A stretch of DNA of 64,000 nucleotides, taken from positions 76,267 through 140,266 of the forward strand of contig CAZQKM010000001.1 in assembly GCA_964593925.1 (NCBI GenBank). The letters are read 5' to 3'. Shown here one piece after another: positions 27,220-35,986 of the stretch. The first letter of the stretch is position 1. The number at the start of each line of letters is the position of its first letter. This DNA is from Oleidesulfovibrio sp964593925. GTDB taxonomy: Bacteria > Desulfobacterota > Desulfovibrionia > Desulfovibrionales > Desulfovibrionaceae. A program made the position numbers and the translations under genes. The notes under the pieces are model-generated. The model was not told where the DNA came from. It did not search any database and was given only the letters and a program-made list of their open reading frames with translations.

Positions 27220-27732
27220 ATGACATATCCCTCACGCGCCTTATCCTCACCCCCCCCATTCCTTCGCCTTTTGCTGCTTGGCATACTATTGCATGCCCTG
27301 CTCCTTGTGGGGGGATGCGGCCCATCGTCCCAGCATACATTGCCTTTACCGCAAAAAGGTGATGCCCAGAGTATCGCCCGCACAGCACAAGCACTACAAG
27401 GCATACCATATCGTTGGGGCGGCGCTTCTCCTGAGACAGGGTTCGACTGTTCGGGTTTTATATGGTGGGTCATGCGCCATAACGACATCACTGTGCCACG
27501 TACAACAAAAGAGCAAGCCCATTCGGGTAGATCCATATCCCTGCGTCATGCAGAAAGCGGCGATATTGTGGTCTTTCGTATTAACGGTAACCGCCTACAT
27601 ACCGGTATCATAATTCGTCCGGGCTACTTCATACACAGCCCCAAAGCAGGGGCAACAATACGTGAAGAGTCCTATCGTAACCATAGCTACTGGCAGCCTC
27701 GCCTGATCGATATTCGGCGCGTGCTGCCATAA
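27220..27732 (+). CDS. NlpC/P60 cell-wall hydrolase lipoprotein
   Basis: This is a 170-residue lipoprotein of the NlpC/P60 cysteine-peptidase family, which cuts within peptidoglycan stem peptides. The signal peptide ends in a lipobox (LLVGGC, Cys about 33). The catalytic Cys lies in FDCSGFIWW, the catalytic His in LHTGIII, and a third polar residue in YFIHSPKAG. There is no Shine-Dalgarno, and a promoter abuts the start, so translation may be leaderless. The gene is followed by a separate MerR-like gene. The lack of an SH3 or LysM domain means it is a minimal hydrolase. Confidence 0.92.
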   Translation: MTYPSRALSSPPPFLRLLLLGILLHALLLVGGCGPSSQHTLPLPQKGDAQSIARTAQALQGIPYRWGGASPETGFDCSGFIWWVMRHNDITVPRTTKEQAHSGRSISLRHAESGDIVVFRINGNRLHTGIIIRPGYFIHSPKAGATIREESYRNHSYWQPRLIDIRRVLP

Positions 27733-27836
27733 CCTCTGCCCACTATGCAAAAGGTTGTCCTCATCCGATGAATAGACTAGAATTATACCGTAAATATGGT
27801 TTACCCCCGGCTTTGCCACACCGTCAGGAGGAATCC

Positions 27837-28433
27837 ATGCCCCCACACTCTCCCCTTGGAAGCGTGCCGCTTACCATAGCCGCACTGGCAGCCCGTCACA
27901 AACTGCCAGAGTCTACAGCTCGTTATTATTGCAAGCGTTTTCTTGCCTACCTGCCGCACTCAGGCCAAGGCAAGCGTAGGCGCTATCTAGCATCTTCTGC
28001 GGATATTTTTGCATGCATCGTAAGTAGTATGCGCAAGCACAAAAATGCCTCTGCTGTGGAACAACTGTTAAAACAGCGCTTTGGTCCCCCGGCGCCCGTC
28101 ATACAAACCACAGAGGTTGCCCCTCAAGAAAGCATAAGCCATGCGGATATCCCATCGCAGGGGCAGGCTGCATTCTTCAGCTTGCTGAAACAGCAAACTT
28201 GCGCGCTGGAAAAAGTCGCAGAATCGTTAACAGCGATGAATCATAAAGATGCCGCAGTCACAGCATTGGAGCAGGCGTTGCAACAGCGGGCACAGGAAGT
28301 GGCAACCCTGCGCCATGAAGTAGCACAACTGAAAACCCTGCTTGCCACGTCAGAGCGGATACACCAGCAAGACCTTGACCAGCTGCGCAGCTGGTTACAT
28401 AAAATGGCAAAACAAGCAGGCCAACCCCGCTAG
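27837..28433 (+). CDS. MerR-like helix-turn-helix protein with C-terminal coiled coil
   Basis: This is a 198-residue cytoplasmic protein. The start at 27837 is fixed by a perfect AGGAGG five bases upstream, which trims a longer frame. Residues about 8-45 (VPLTIAALAARHKLPESTARYYCKRF) form a MerR-type winged helix. A linker rich in Pro and Gln follows. Residues about 120-190 are heptad-like (ALEQALQQRAQEVATLRHEVAQL) and predict a coiled coil that would mediate dimerisation. It lacks an effector domain with cysteines, so the signal is unknown. Confidence 0.75.
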   Translation: MPPHSPLGSVPLTIAALAARHKLPESTARYYCKRFLAYLPHSGQGKRRRYLASSADIFACIVSSMRKHKNASAVEQLLKQRFGPPAPVIQTTEVAPQESISHADIPSQGQAAFFSLLKQQTCALEKVAESLTAMNHKDAAVTALEQALQQRAQEVATLRHEVAQLKTLLATSERIHQQDLDQLRSWLHKMAKQAGQPR

Positions 28434-28500
28434 GGGTAATCTTTGCGTCATGCTCCTTTCCGGCGTTTCACAAAGCCCCGCCGGCCCCTTTGTCATATCC

Positions 28501-28544
28501 AAAAAAGTAGCGCCGCAAAGGAATGCATTCTTTTGCGGCGCTAC
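28501..28544 (-). terminator. Intrinsic terminator of the TPR operon
   Basis: Arms 28507-28519 and 28532-28544 pair over 13 bp (GTAGCGCCGCAAA with its complement). On the minus strand the stem is followed by T6 (28506-28501), and it starts 18 bases after the stop codon of the TPR gene. It can also serve the convergent MerR-like gene. Confidence 0.9.
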
Positions 28545-28562
28545 ATGTGTGGCAAGCGAAAA

Positions 28563-29192
28563 TTAACCGTTGCGGTGCGGCTTAAGGTCTTCAAGATACT
28601 GTGGTGCCAGTTCAAACCCAAACTTAGCAGCCTCATCCGCATACTGCACTGCTTTTTTGAACTCACCTTTTTCAAAATATGCCAGTGACATATTGTTATA
28701 TGCCGGAGCAAATGAAGGTTCTTTGGCCACGATCTGCGTGCATACATCCAAAACCGTGTCATATTCACCCAACATAAAATACGCTGTAGCCAACGTAGCC
28801 TTGGCCTGTATAAAATCCGGGTCCCACTTCAAGGCTTTTTTCAACGCCTTGATTGCCGGCTCCGGCTCACCGCGCTGCAAATGCACAAACCCCATATTTG
28901 CCCACGGAACAGGAAACTTTGCGCGGCATTGCGCAGCCTCTTCGTTATAACGCATACAACTGTCCAAATCGCCCCGCTGCAGGCAGATACCACCAAGCTG
29001 TACAAAGGCTTCGGCAAAACGAGGCGAGTTACGCACGCATTCCAAAAATGCCGTCTCCGCAGCTACCCAGTCGCGTTTGGAAAGCAGCGCCACGCCCAAG
29101 TTGTAGTAGTGGTTGGCGCAGTCTGCATTTTTTTGAATTTCGGCCTGCAAATCAGCAATATAGTCGTCAATATTTTCGTAACTAGCCTTCAT
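28563..29192 (-). CDS. Tetratricopeptide-repeat protein
   Basis: This is a 209-residue protein made almost entirely of TPR motifs, about five repeats (ANHYYNLGVALLSKRDWVAAETAF, FAEAFVQLGGICLQRGD, PWANMGFVHLQRGEPEPAIKAL, and two more). There is no signal peptide, so it is a cytoplasmic scaffold. The start at 29192 is chosen for an AAGGA site upstream. It overlaps the preceding gene by 11 bases and is the last gene of the YkgJ-unknown-TPR operon. Its partners may be the products of the two upstream genes, by inference from translational coupling. Confidence 0.88.
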   Translation of the reverse strand: MKASYENIDDYIADLQAEIQKNADCANHYYNLGVALLSKRDWVAAETAFLECVRNSPRFAEAFVQLGGICLQRGDLDSCMRYNEEAAQCRAKFPVPWANMGFVHLQRGEPEPAIKALKKALKWDPDFIQAKATLATAYFMLGEYDTVLDVCTQIVAKEPSFAPAYNNMSLAYFEKGEFKKAVQYADEAAKFGFELAPQYLEDLKPHRNG

Positions 29193-29574
29193 CGTTTCTG
29201 AATCCTTCTTTTTCCAGCAAATCGTGGTACCAGACACAAAACGCAAAAATCCCCTGGTACTTTTCGTCCCGGTTGATTATGCCAAGCGCACACTCCAAAA
29301 CACCCTTGCCGTACTCGTTTGAATACTGTGCAGGGGGGCATGCCTGCAAAAACTCACGCACTAGCTGCTGAGTGGTACGCTTTGTGACATCCTGCCGCAA
29401 GTCCAAAGGGTCATTGGGCTTTTGAAATGGGTCCCACTTATCATACCCGATGCGGTCAATAAACTTTCTGCGCCGCGGCGCCATCTTCTCATAGATAAAT
29501 CTTTTCTCCGCCTCTTGCTCTTCGGTAAGCAATTGCGGCGTGCCGTCGCGAAACATGCTCGCAGAAATGGCCAT
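29182..29574 (-). CDS. Unrecognised protein in the YkgJ-TPR operon
   Basis: This is a 130-residue soluble protein I do not recognise. It is rich in charged and aromatic residues (IYEKMAPRRRKFIDRIGYDKWDPF, FAFCVWYHDLLEKEG). The N-terminal 20 residues are flexible, and helices predominate after residue 20. It starts one base before the YkgJ stop codon ends (TAATG) and overlaps the TPR gene at its end, so it is translationally coupled to both. Coupling is good evidence that it is a real gene. Confidence 0.78.
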   Translation of the reverse strand: MAISASMFRDGTPQLLTEEQEAEKRFIYEKMAPRRRKFIDRIGYDKWDPFQKPNDPLDLRQDVTKRTTQQLVREFLQACPPAQYSNEYGKGVLECALGIINRDEKYQGIFAFCVWYHDLLEKEGFRNDEG

Positions 29575-30239
29575 TACCTACGCGCCTCCCGTTTGGATAT
29601 ACCAAGATACTCTACATCATACGAAGTAAGTAAGGCCATGGACACCGGCACAAGCACGGTGTGCAGTTCCTTAAAGCGAGACTTGAGCACGTCACGGATT
29701 TCCTGGCTCAAGGCGGCAAGGCGTTGGTGAATCTTGTCAATATGCACTGTAGGGTACGGCTTGCCTGCCTCAAATGCTGACTTGCCACACGTGTGCCCCT
29801 TGCCGCCAATGGCCGTCGGTATGCCGTACAAGCGACAGGTGATAGGGCGAAATGCATATAATTCACACGCGTCCGCCTCGCCCAACAGTGGACACCGAAC
29901 GCGGATACGGGCCATCTCTTCCAGGATATCCTGTGCGTCACGCCCTTTCTGCACATCACGATGCGCGTGCCGTTTAAGCCGTATCAACTGGCGATCCACA
30001 TCTCCTGCACGCTCCACTATGGCCGAACGCTCCGGCCCGAAACCGAATTGCTCACCAAAACGCCGATTCAGGTACATGGCCTCCACCAAAGACAAATCAA
30101 ACAGCGCGTAGCAACAATCACTGCAGCCTTTTTTGCAGGCCACACATACCGAATACTCTTTTTCTACACGGCTGAAAAGTGCATCAGCCTCTGCCACAAG
30201 CCCTTCGTACTTCAAAAAAATTTCGCTAAGGTCCTGCAT
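29574..30239 (-). CDS. YkgJ-family cysteine-cluster protein (first copy)
   Basis: This is a 221-residue protein with the YkgJ cysteine cluster that probably binds zinc or iron. Cys residues are seen at CVACKKGCSDCCYALFDLS (about 32-50) and CPLLGEADACELYAFRPITCRLYGIP (about 115-140), the typical CxxxCCxx...C...C...RPxxCR order. No signal peptide is present. It is first in an operon with an unknown gene and a TPR gene. The function of the family is not established; roles in metal homeostasis or protein maturation are only suggestions. Confidence 0.88.
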   Translation of the reverse strand: MQDLSEIFLKYEGLVAEADALFSRVEKEYSVCVACKKGCSDCCYALFDLSLVEAMYLNRRFGEQFGFGPERSAIVERAGDVDRQLIRLKRHAHRDVQKGRDAQDILEEMARIRVRCPLLGEADACELYAFRPITCRLYGIPTAIGGKGHTCGKSAFEAGKPYPTVHIDKIHQRLAALSQEIRDVLKSRFKELHTVLVPVSMALLTSYDVEYLGISKREARR

Positions 30240-30395
30240 TGCCTTTGTCCACTCCTACCGCCTTGTGCCCTCTGTATTCGGCCACCTGGCAACACACTGG
30301 CTGCCAATCACTATCCTGCCCGACGTGCATATAAAACTTCGTCAAGACCAGAACAACACTCTACAATGTATCAAAAAAACGCATAAAATACACAG

Positions 30396-30424
30396 GCCGG
30401 GCGATAGCGTTCCCATCGCCCGGC
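30396..30424 (-). terminator. Terminator-like hairpin after the ferredoxin gene
   Basis: GCCGGGCGAT (30396-30405) pairs with ATCGCCCGGC (30415-30424) over a nine-base loop. On the minus strand it follows the ferredoxin stop by about 33 bases and is followed by a T-rich stretch. Confidence 0.8.
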
Positions 30425-30456
30425 TGCATGTCACGTATGCTTACAAAAATGCAAGC

Positions 30457-30645
30457 TTACATTTCTTCAACAGTGATGGCGTCGGATTCGCAGACTTCCA
30501 CACAGGATTCGCAACCGAGGCATTCTTCTTCGTTCACAACAACGGCTTTACCGTCCTGAAGCTCGTAAACTTCAACAGGACAGACATCTACGCACTCACC
30601 GTCGCCAGTACACTTGTCATGATCAACAGTTACACTCCAACCCAT
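30457..30645 (-). CDS. Seven-iron-type ferredoxin
   Basis: This is a 62-residue ferredoxin, an electron carrier. The Shine-Dalgarno GGAGG before ATG 30645 sets the start. The first cluster motif is C12-x2-D15-x2-C18-x3-C22-P, with Asp in place of the second Cys. The second motif is C42-x2-C45-x2-C48-x3-C52-E, all cysteines present. This pattern matches Desulfovibrio africanus ferredoxin III, which holds a [3Fe-4S] cluster able to take up a fourth metal via the Asp, plus a [4Fe-4S] cluster. It stands alone, with a leader hairpin region upstream and a terminator downstream. Confidence 0.96.
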   Translation of the reverse strand: MGWSVTVDHDKCTGDGECVDVCPVEVYELQDGKAVVVNEEECLGCESCVEVCESDAITVEEM

Positions 30646-30670
30646 GGTAATCCTCCAAACATTTTTTATC

Positions 30671-30731
30671 GGGGCCTTGGCCCCACGAGGTGTATATTCC
30701 ACGCCGCGGCAAGCCGCCGGGTGCGGAATAT
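30671..30731 (-). promoter_or_regulatory. Structured 5' leader of the ferredoxin mRNA
   Basis: A GGGGCCTTGGCCCC palindrome (30671-30684) and a larger imperfect hairpin with ATATTCC/GGAATAT ends (30694-30731) lie 26-86 bases upstream of the ferredoxin start. They would be transcribed as a leader if the promoter lies near 30740-30830. No known riboswitch class is recognised. Confidence 0.35.
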
Positions 30732-30835
30732 GGCGGCTCGCCATTGCAGTGCAGATAGCTTTCCCCCCATACGGTGTCAAGGGTTGAGATGCATTCTTGA
30801 CCCCTTATGGAGAAAAAAAAAACATAGACCTGATA

Positions 30836-32263
30836 TTACAGCATCATACGCAGATAGCCAATGGTGCTGCCACGAGCTACAAATAAAAATACTGCCCCAG
30901 CCAGACGATGACGCATAAAAGCCTCGGCAAATGTCACTGGAGATTCCGTACGCACTGCCCCCACCTGCAAAATCATGTCCCCACGCCGTAACCCCGCCTG
31001 CTCCGCAGGGCTACCCGTCTCTACAACATCAAGCAACACACCGCCCCCGTTGGATTTTTGTACAGTTATACCCCATCTGTCAACAGCCATGACCAATGCT
31101 TCCGGTGCCGAAAAAGCCACAAATGTTGCTCGCAGGTTCAGGCGCCTTTCTCCCCGGTACACCACAAGCCCCACTGACTGCCCCTCAGTATGGTTACGCA
31201 ATAGCGACAGATAATGATCAGTGTCTTCCACAACAGCATTTTCCATTTGCAAAACCACATCCCCTGCTTGCAAGCCAGCCCGAGAGGCTGGAGAGTCTGG
31301 GTACACACGCGTCACCAGCATGCCTTTTACACTCACAAGTCCCAACCATGCGGCAGCCCGCTGGGTAAGATTCTGCCCTTCGATTCCCAGCCACACAGGG
31401 TTTACTCGACCAGTACGTAACAACTCTGCAATCACTCTACGGGCTTTACTGATGGGAATGGCAAAGCCAATGCCCTGAGCATCCGATTTAATCGCAGTAT
31501 TAATGCCTACAAGTTCACCAAAAATATTCACTAACGGCCCGCCGCTGTTGCCAGGATTAATAGCAGCATCTGTCTGGATGAGATCCGTTAACACCCCCTG
31601 TCTCGTATTTATGGATCGCTGTAATGCTGACACCACCCCTGTGGTCACGGTGTGACCAAATCCGAAGGGGTTACCTATAGCAATGACAGATTCGCCGGGC
31701 ATCATATCCGAAGAATCCGCCATGGGCACCTGGGGGAGCACCTCAACGACAGGAACGCGCAGCACAGCAATATCAAAATCCGGAGCCGCACCCAGCAACT
31801 CTGCCTCAAAAATCCTACCATCCCGCAGCCGCGCAAAAATTCCTGCCGCACCAGAAATCACATGGGCATTGGTCAAAATAAGCCCCCGGTTACCATCAAT
31901 AATTACTCCAGAGCCAAGGCTCTGCCGGGTAACCTTCTTACGTGGTGCCGGAGGAGAAAAAAGTTCACCAAAAAAACCACGCGGCCCGGAGTTGCTGACC
32001 ACACGCTCTGCGGTAATATTCACCACGGCAGGAGCAACCGCACGCACTGCGCGCACCACAGGGGTCACCCGGAGTGACTCCTCAGCAGAGCCAGGAGCCT
32101 CGGCCGCATCAGCTCCACCGGGCCAAAAGACAAGCCAAACTAAGATGACACTGTAGCGCAGCAAGATGGAACCCAACCCCACTATGTAAAAACGTTGGGC
32201 CATGCCTCTGAAAAAAACATACCTGCTTATCCCACTTTCAAATAACATCCACACTCTTCCCAT
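30836..32263 (-). CDS. HtrA/DegP-type periplasmic serine protease with two PDZ domains
   Basis: This is an envelope quality-control protease. The catalytic triad is visible: His about 134 (LTNAHV), Asp about 164 (DFDIAVL) and Ser about 240 (GNSGGP). Two PDZ domains follow (about 285-370 and 385-465). A membrane-targeting signal of about 50 residues precedes the protease domain and ends near GGADA-AEA. The start is uncertain: 32263 (longest), 32248 (GGAAGAG upstream) or 32203 (shortest). Typical DegP proteins begin near the last. It is divergent from cobT. Confidence 0.93.
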   Translation of the reverse strand: MGRVWMLFESGISRYVFFRGMAQRFYIVGLGSILLRYSVILVWLVFWPGGADAAEAPGSAEESLRVTPVVRAVRAVAPAVVNITAERVVSNSGPRGFFGELFSPPAPRKKVTRQSLGSGVIIDGNRGLILTNAHVISGAAGIFARLRDGRIFEAELLGAAPDFDIAVLRVPVVEVLPQVPMADSSDMMPGESVIAIGNPFGFGHTVTTGVVSALQRSINTRQGVLTDLIQTDAAINPGNSGGPLVNIFGELVGINTAIKSDAQGIGFAIPISKARRVIAELLRTGRVNPVWLGIEGQNLTQRAAAWLGLVSVKGMLVTRVYPDSPASRAGLQAGDVVLQMENAVVEDTDHYLSLLRNHTEGQSVGLVVYRGERRLNLRATFVAFSAPEALVMAVDRWGITVQKSNGGGVLLDVVETGSPAEQAGLRRGDMILQVGAVRTESPVTFAEAFMRHRLAGAVFLFVARGSTIGYLRMML

Positions 32264-32346
32264 GATCTTGCCATTTCAATACACGGCATGTACTCTGCTC
32301 CACTATTTAAAAAAATATGCTGTAAAGATAGTGAAAAGAGATACCC

Positions 32347-33435
32347 ATGCCGCATTCCCTATATGATTTCATCAATGCCATTCCCCCACTGGACAATAGC
32401 TTGGCCCCTGTTGCCCAAGCGCACCTTGATAACCTGACAAAGCCGGTAAGAAGCCTTGGCAGGCTAGAAGAACTTGCAGTGCGCCTGTTTTGCATCCAAG
32501 GGGGACAACGTCCATTGAAGGCTGACCCAGCACGCATCTACACCATTGCAGGGGACCACGGCGTTTTTGCGGAGGGTGTCAGCCCCTTTCCCCAGGAAGT
32601 CACCCGGCAAATGGTGCAAAATTTTCTTGATGACGGCGCGGGGATCAATGTGCTCTGCAACACTGTAGGCTGCGAGCTATACGTTGTAGATGCCGGTAGC
32701 TGCGGTGGCACATACCCTGAGCATCCCCGCCTCATTCAACGCAAAATTCATCCCGGAACAGCCAATCTGTCCCAAGGCCCAGCCATGCCCCGCGAGCACT
32801 GCGAGCAGGCCGTCATGCTGGGTATTGAATTAGCGCGCATGGCCTGTGATGCAGGTTGCCACACAGTTGGCACAGGCGAAATGGGCATTTCCAACACCAC
32901 ATCAGCCACTGCACTGTATTGCGCCTATCTGAAACTTGACCCCACCGACATTACAGGCCCAGGAGCAGGCATCCCTCCCGAGACAGTTGCGCATAAAGCC
33001 AATATTATTCGTACTGCCCTTGGCGTCAATGCCACCGTAGTGGAGTCCGGCCACACCCTGGATATTCTTGCCGCATTGGGCGGCTATGAACTTGCCGCAC
33101 TTACGGGACTTATTCTGGGGGGAGCCTATTACCGCATGGCCATTCTGTTGGATGGTTTTATTTCGACGGCAGCATGGCTGGCCGCTTGGAGGCTATGCCC
33201 CACTGTGGCTGAATACAGCTTTTTCAGCCATACATCCGCAGAACCTGGACACACAGCGGCCTTGCAGCACATGGGCATACGCCCGCTACATGATCTTGGC
33301 CTGCGCCTTGGAGAAGGCAGCGGTGCAGCCCTGACTCTTTTCCTGTTGCGCTCTGCAGCAGCCATATTCAATGATATGGCCACGTTTTCATCAGCTGATG
33401 TAAGCCTTGCAACAAGCCGGGCCTACACCCGTTGA
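32347..33435 (+). CDS. cobT: Nicotinate-nucleotide-dimethylbenzimidazole phosphoribosyltransferase
   Basis: This 362-residue enzyme makes alpha-ribazole phosphate from a lower-ligand base and nicotinate mononucleotide for cobalamin assembly. The motifs KPVRSLGRLE, GDHGVFAEGVSPFPQEVT, GEMGISNTT and the catalytic-Glu segment LRLGEGSGAAL are all present. An AGAG site precedes the ATG. No other cobalamin gene is in the window, so cobT is split from the pathway here. The length is usual for the family. Confidence 0.95.
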   Translation: MPHSLYDFINAIPPLDNSLAPVAQAHLDNLTKPVRSLGRLEELAVRLFCIQGGQRPLKADPARIYTIAGDHGVFAEGVSPFPQEVTRQMVQNFLDDGAGINVLCNTVGCELYVVDAGSCGGTYPEHPRLIQRKIHPGTANLSQGPAMPREHCEQAVMLGIELARMACDAGCHTVGTGEMGISNTTSATALYCAYLKLDPTDITGPGAGIPPETVAHKANIIRTALGVNATVVESGHTLDILAALGGYELAALTGLILGGAYYRMAILLDGFISTAAWLAAWRLCPTVAEYSFFSHTSAEPGHTAALQHMGIRPLHDLGLRLGEGSGAALTLFLLRSAAAIFNDMATFSSADVSLATSRAYTR

Positions 33436-33519
33436 GCGTTTTCCCCAAGCCTGTTATACTACGTAAAAAAATTATGTACTTCTTGCCACAGTCTTTTTCT
33501 TCAACCAGCGCCACACACC

Positions 33520-34467
33520 ATGCCATATGTCCAACTCAAAGCCGTCTCACGCAATTTTATCCTGAAACAGCACTCAATTGCATCTACACCGAGCGTCTTG
33601 CGAGCCGTCGACAGTGTTGACCTGCATATTGGTCACAGTGAAATCGTGGGCCTAGTAGGAGAAAGCGGCTGCGGTAAAAGCACACTGGCCCGTATGGTGG
33701 CAGGGCTACTCCCACCCACTTCAGGGCAAATTCTTCTAGAGGGGCGCTCTGTGCTACATAAAGGCGCTGCGAATCCATATGTTCAGATGATCTTTCAGGA
33801 TCCATTCTCGTCACTCAACCCACGCATGTGCATAGGACGTAGCATAGGCGAAGCACTGGAAATACAAAAAGTACCCAAAAAAAAGCGTGTCTGCCGTGTA
33901 CAAGAGCTGCTGAAGCTTGTAGGACTATCACCAGAGCACTACACACGCTATCCTCATGAATTTTCAGGTGGTCAACGCCAACGAATTGCCATTGCCAGAG
34001 CCCTGGCCCCTGAAGCCAAGCTTCTGATCTGTGACGAGCCTGTTTCTGCACTGGATGTTTCTGTACAGGCCCAAGTGCTCAATCTGCTGGCAAGCCTTCG
34101 CCGCACATTGGGTCTCAGCATGCTGTTCATTTCCCACGACTTGGGGGTGATACACTATTTGTGCCACCGAGTGGCGGTCATGTACCTGGGGCGAATCGTC
34201 GAGCTTGCCCCCCGCAAGATGCTATATGACACACCACATCATCCATACACCAAAGCACTTTTTGGAGCATTACCCGTTGCCGACCCCAACACGCGTGTAA
34301 TGCACACGCTTCTTGAAGGCGACCCCCCAAGCCCACTAGCGCCGCCCGGGGGGTGCCACTTCCATCCTCGCTGCCCCCAATGTCTGCCCCAGTGCCGGAC
34401 ACAAACGCCTGCGGCTATCGAACTCGGTAACCAGCACATGGTACGCTGCCATTTATACACCGGCTAG
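33520..34467 (+). CDS. Oligopeptide/dipeptide ABC transporter ATPase (DppF/OppF type), orphan
   Basis: This is a 315-residue ATPase. Walker A GESGCGKST, signature SGGQRQR, Walker B LLICDEPVSALD and the switch His (FISHDLG) are intact. The C-terminal oligopeptide-type extension with Cys motif RCPQCLPQC is present, as in OppF. No permease, binding protein or second ATPase lies nearby, so it is an orphan subunit. No good Shine-Dalgarno precedes ATG 33520. A start slightly downstream is possible. Confidence 0.9.
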   Translation: MPYVQLKAVSRNFILKQHSIASTPSVLRAVDSVDLHIGHSEIVGLVGESGCGKSTLARMVAGLLPPTSGQILLEGRSVLHKGAANPYVQMIFQDPFSSLNPRMCIGRSIGEALEIQKVPKKKRVCRVQELLKLVGLSPEHYTRYPHEFSGGQRQRIAIARALAPEAKLLICDEPVSALDVSVQAQVLNLLASLRRTLGLSMLFISHDLGVIHYLCHRVAVMYLGRIVELAPRKMLYDTPHHPYTKALFGALPVADPNTRVMHTLLEGDPPSPLAPPGGCHFHPRCPQCLPQCRTQTPAAIELGNQHMVRCHLYTG

Positions 34468-34716
34468 CACCGTTTCCCCAAAGTACCTTGACCAAGCTGA
34501 CCGTTCATACTGTTCCATGACAAGGCAAAAACATCACCTTATAAGCTCGCATATAAAGCAGCAATATCGCCATTGCGGTTCAAAACCTGCTCACGTAAAC
34601 AGGGGTTTTGCGCATACTGCTCATGCCGCTCCCCCGGAAATTCAGATATACCCATACGCGTTATCTGCCCATGCACAAATTTCTCAATACGCAATCATCA
34701 CACGACAAGGGAACCC

Positions 34717-35829
34717 ATGCTGCACCACAATGACCATTCACGCTTTATAAAGGCCTTGCTCCAATGGTTTGCCTCCGCCATGCGCGACTTGCCCTGGCGA
34801 CAAGGATATACTCCCTACGCTGTGTGGATTTCTGAAATAATGCTGCAACAAACCCAGATGGAACGCGGCGTGGAATACTTTCTCCGCTGGATGCAGCGCT
34901 TTCCCGATATAGCTGCGGTTGCAGCTGCGGATGAAGATACCCTCCTCAAAGCCTGGGAAGGGCTAGGATACTATGCCCGTGTGCGCAATCTGCACAAGGC
35001 TGCCAAACATATCGTCGCAGTCCATGGGGGTGTGTTTCCCTGTGATATTGAGGCTATCCACGCCCTGCCCGGCATTGGACCATATACCGCAGGAGCCATT
35101 GCCTCCATTGCCTTCAAACAAAATGTTATTGCGGTGGATGCCAATGTAGAGCGCGTATTCGCACGGCTTTTTGATATTGATACTCCCATCAAACAAAAAG
35201 AAAATATCTCTTTTATACGCCGTACAGTACAAGACCTCCTGCCCGCTGGACAGGCCCGCGAATTTAATCAGGCCTTGATGGAGCTCGGCGCGCTACTGTG
35301 CAAAAAAAAGCCGCTGTGTATGCCCTGCCCAGTGCAGGAGTGGTGCGAAGCCCACCGTCTGGGAATTCCCCACGAACGCCCCGTAACCACACCACGCAAA
35401 GCCATAGAGCATTTGGAAGTGGCCACGGGCCTACTGGAACACAATGGCCGTATCTTTATCCAAAAACGCCCTGAAATGGGGGTATGGGCCGGCTTTTGGG
35501 AGTTTCCCGGTGGTTGCGTCGAACAGGATGAAAATCCCGAAGAAGCTGTCTGCCGTGAATTTATGGAAGAGCTTGAGCTTGCTGTACACCGACGTGAAAA
35601 AATTGCTGTAGTACAACACGGCTACACCACCTACCGCGTCACCCTGCACTGTTACCTGCTCGGGCTGCAAAACCCTGACGCCGTTCCTGTGCTGCATGCA
35701 GCCACTGAGAGTCGCTGGGTGTACTTCAGCGAGCTTGCCCACTACACCCTGCCGGCAGGACACCGCAAACTCATTACTCTGCTAGGTGGTCTCCCGCTCT
35801 GGCAATGGCTGCGGGATTACAAGCCATAG
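34717..35829 (+). CDS. mutY: A/G-specific adenine DNA glycosylase MutY
   Basis: This 370-residue enzyme removes adenine opposite 8-oxoguanine. The helix-hairpin-helix motif LPGIGPYTAGAI and the catalytic Asp in AVDANVERVF are intact. The [4Fe-4S] ligands lie at about residues 195-215 (CKKKPLCMPCPVQEWC). The C-terminal Nudix-like domain is complete (FPGGCVEQDENPEEAVCREF). The start at 34717 is taken because AAGGGA lies six bases upstream and the protein then has the family length; the longer frame from 34573 adds 48 unlikely residues. Confidence 0.95.
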   Translation: MLHHNDHSRFIKALLQWFASAMRDLPWRQGYTPYAVWISEIMLQQTQMERGVEYFLRWMQRFPDIAAVAAADEDTLLKAWEGLGYYARVRNLHKAAKHIVAVHGGVFPCDIEAIHALPGIGPYTAGAIASIAFKQNVIAVDANVERVFARLFDIDTPIKQKENISFIRRTVQDLLPAGQAREFNQALMELGALLCKKKPLCMPCPVQEWCEAHRLGIPHERPVTTPRKAIEHLEVATGLLEHNGRIFIQKRPEMGVWAGFWEFPGGCVEQDENPEEAVCREFMEELELAVHRREKIAVVQHGYTTYRVTLHCYLLGLQNPDAVPVLHAATESRWVYFSELAHYTLPAGHRKLITLLGGLPLWQWLRDYKP

Positions 35830-35986
35830 CAGCAAACACCTCTGAATCCGGTAAGCACTGGGGAAGCCTGTACCTGCGGTATTTTCAACAACCATATCTT
35901 TGCGATAAACACCACTTCGTTGTAGGCTATACTCTATAGGGTTGTCCCACGGCAAAATAAATCGCAACCACCACCACGGAGGCCTT

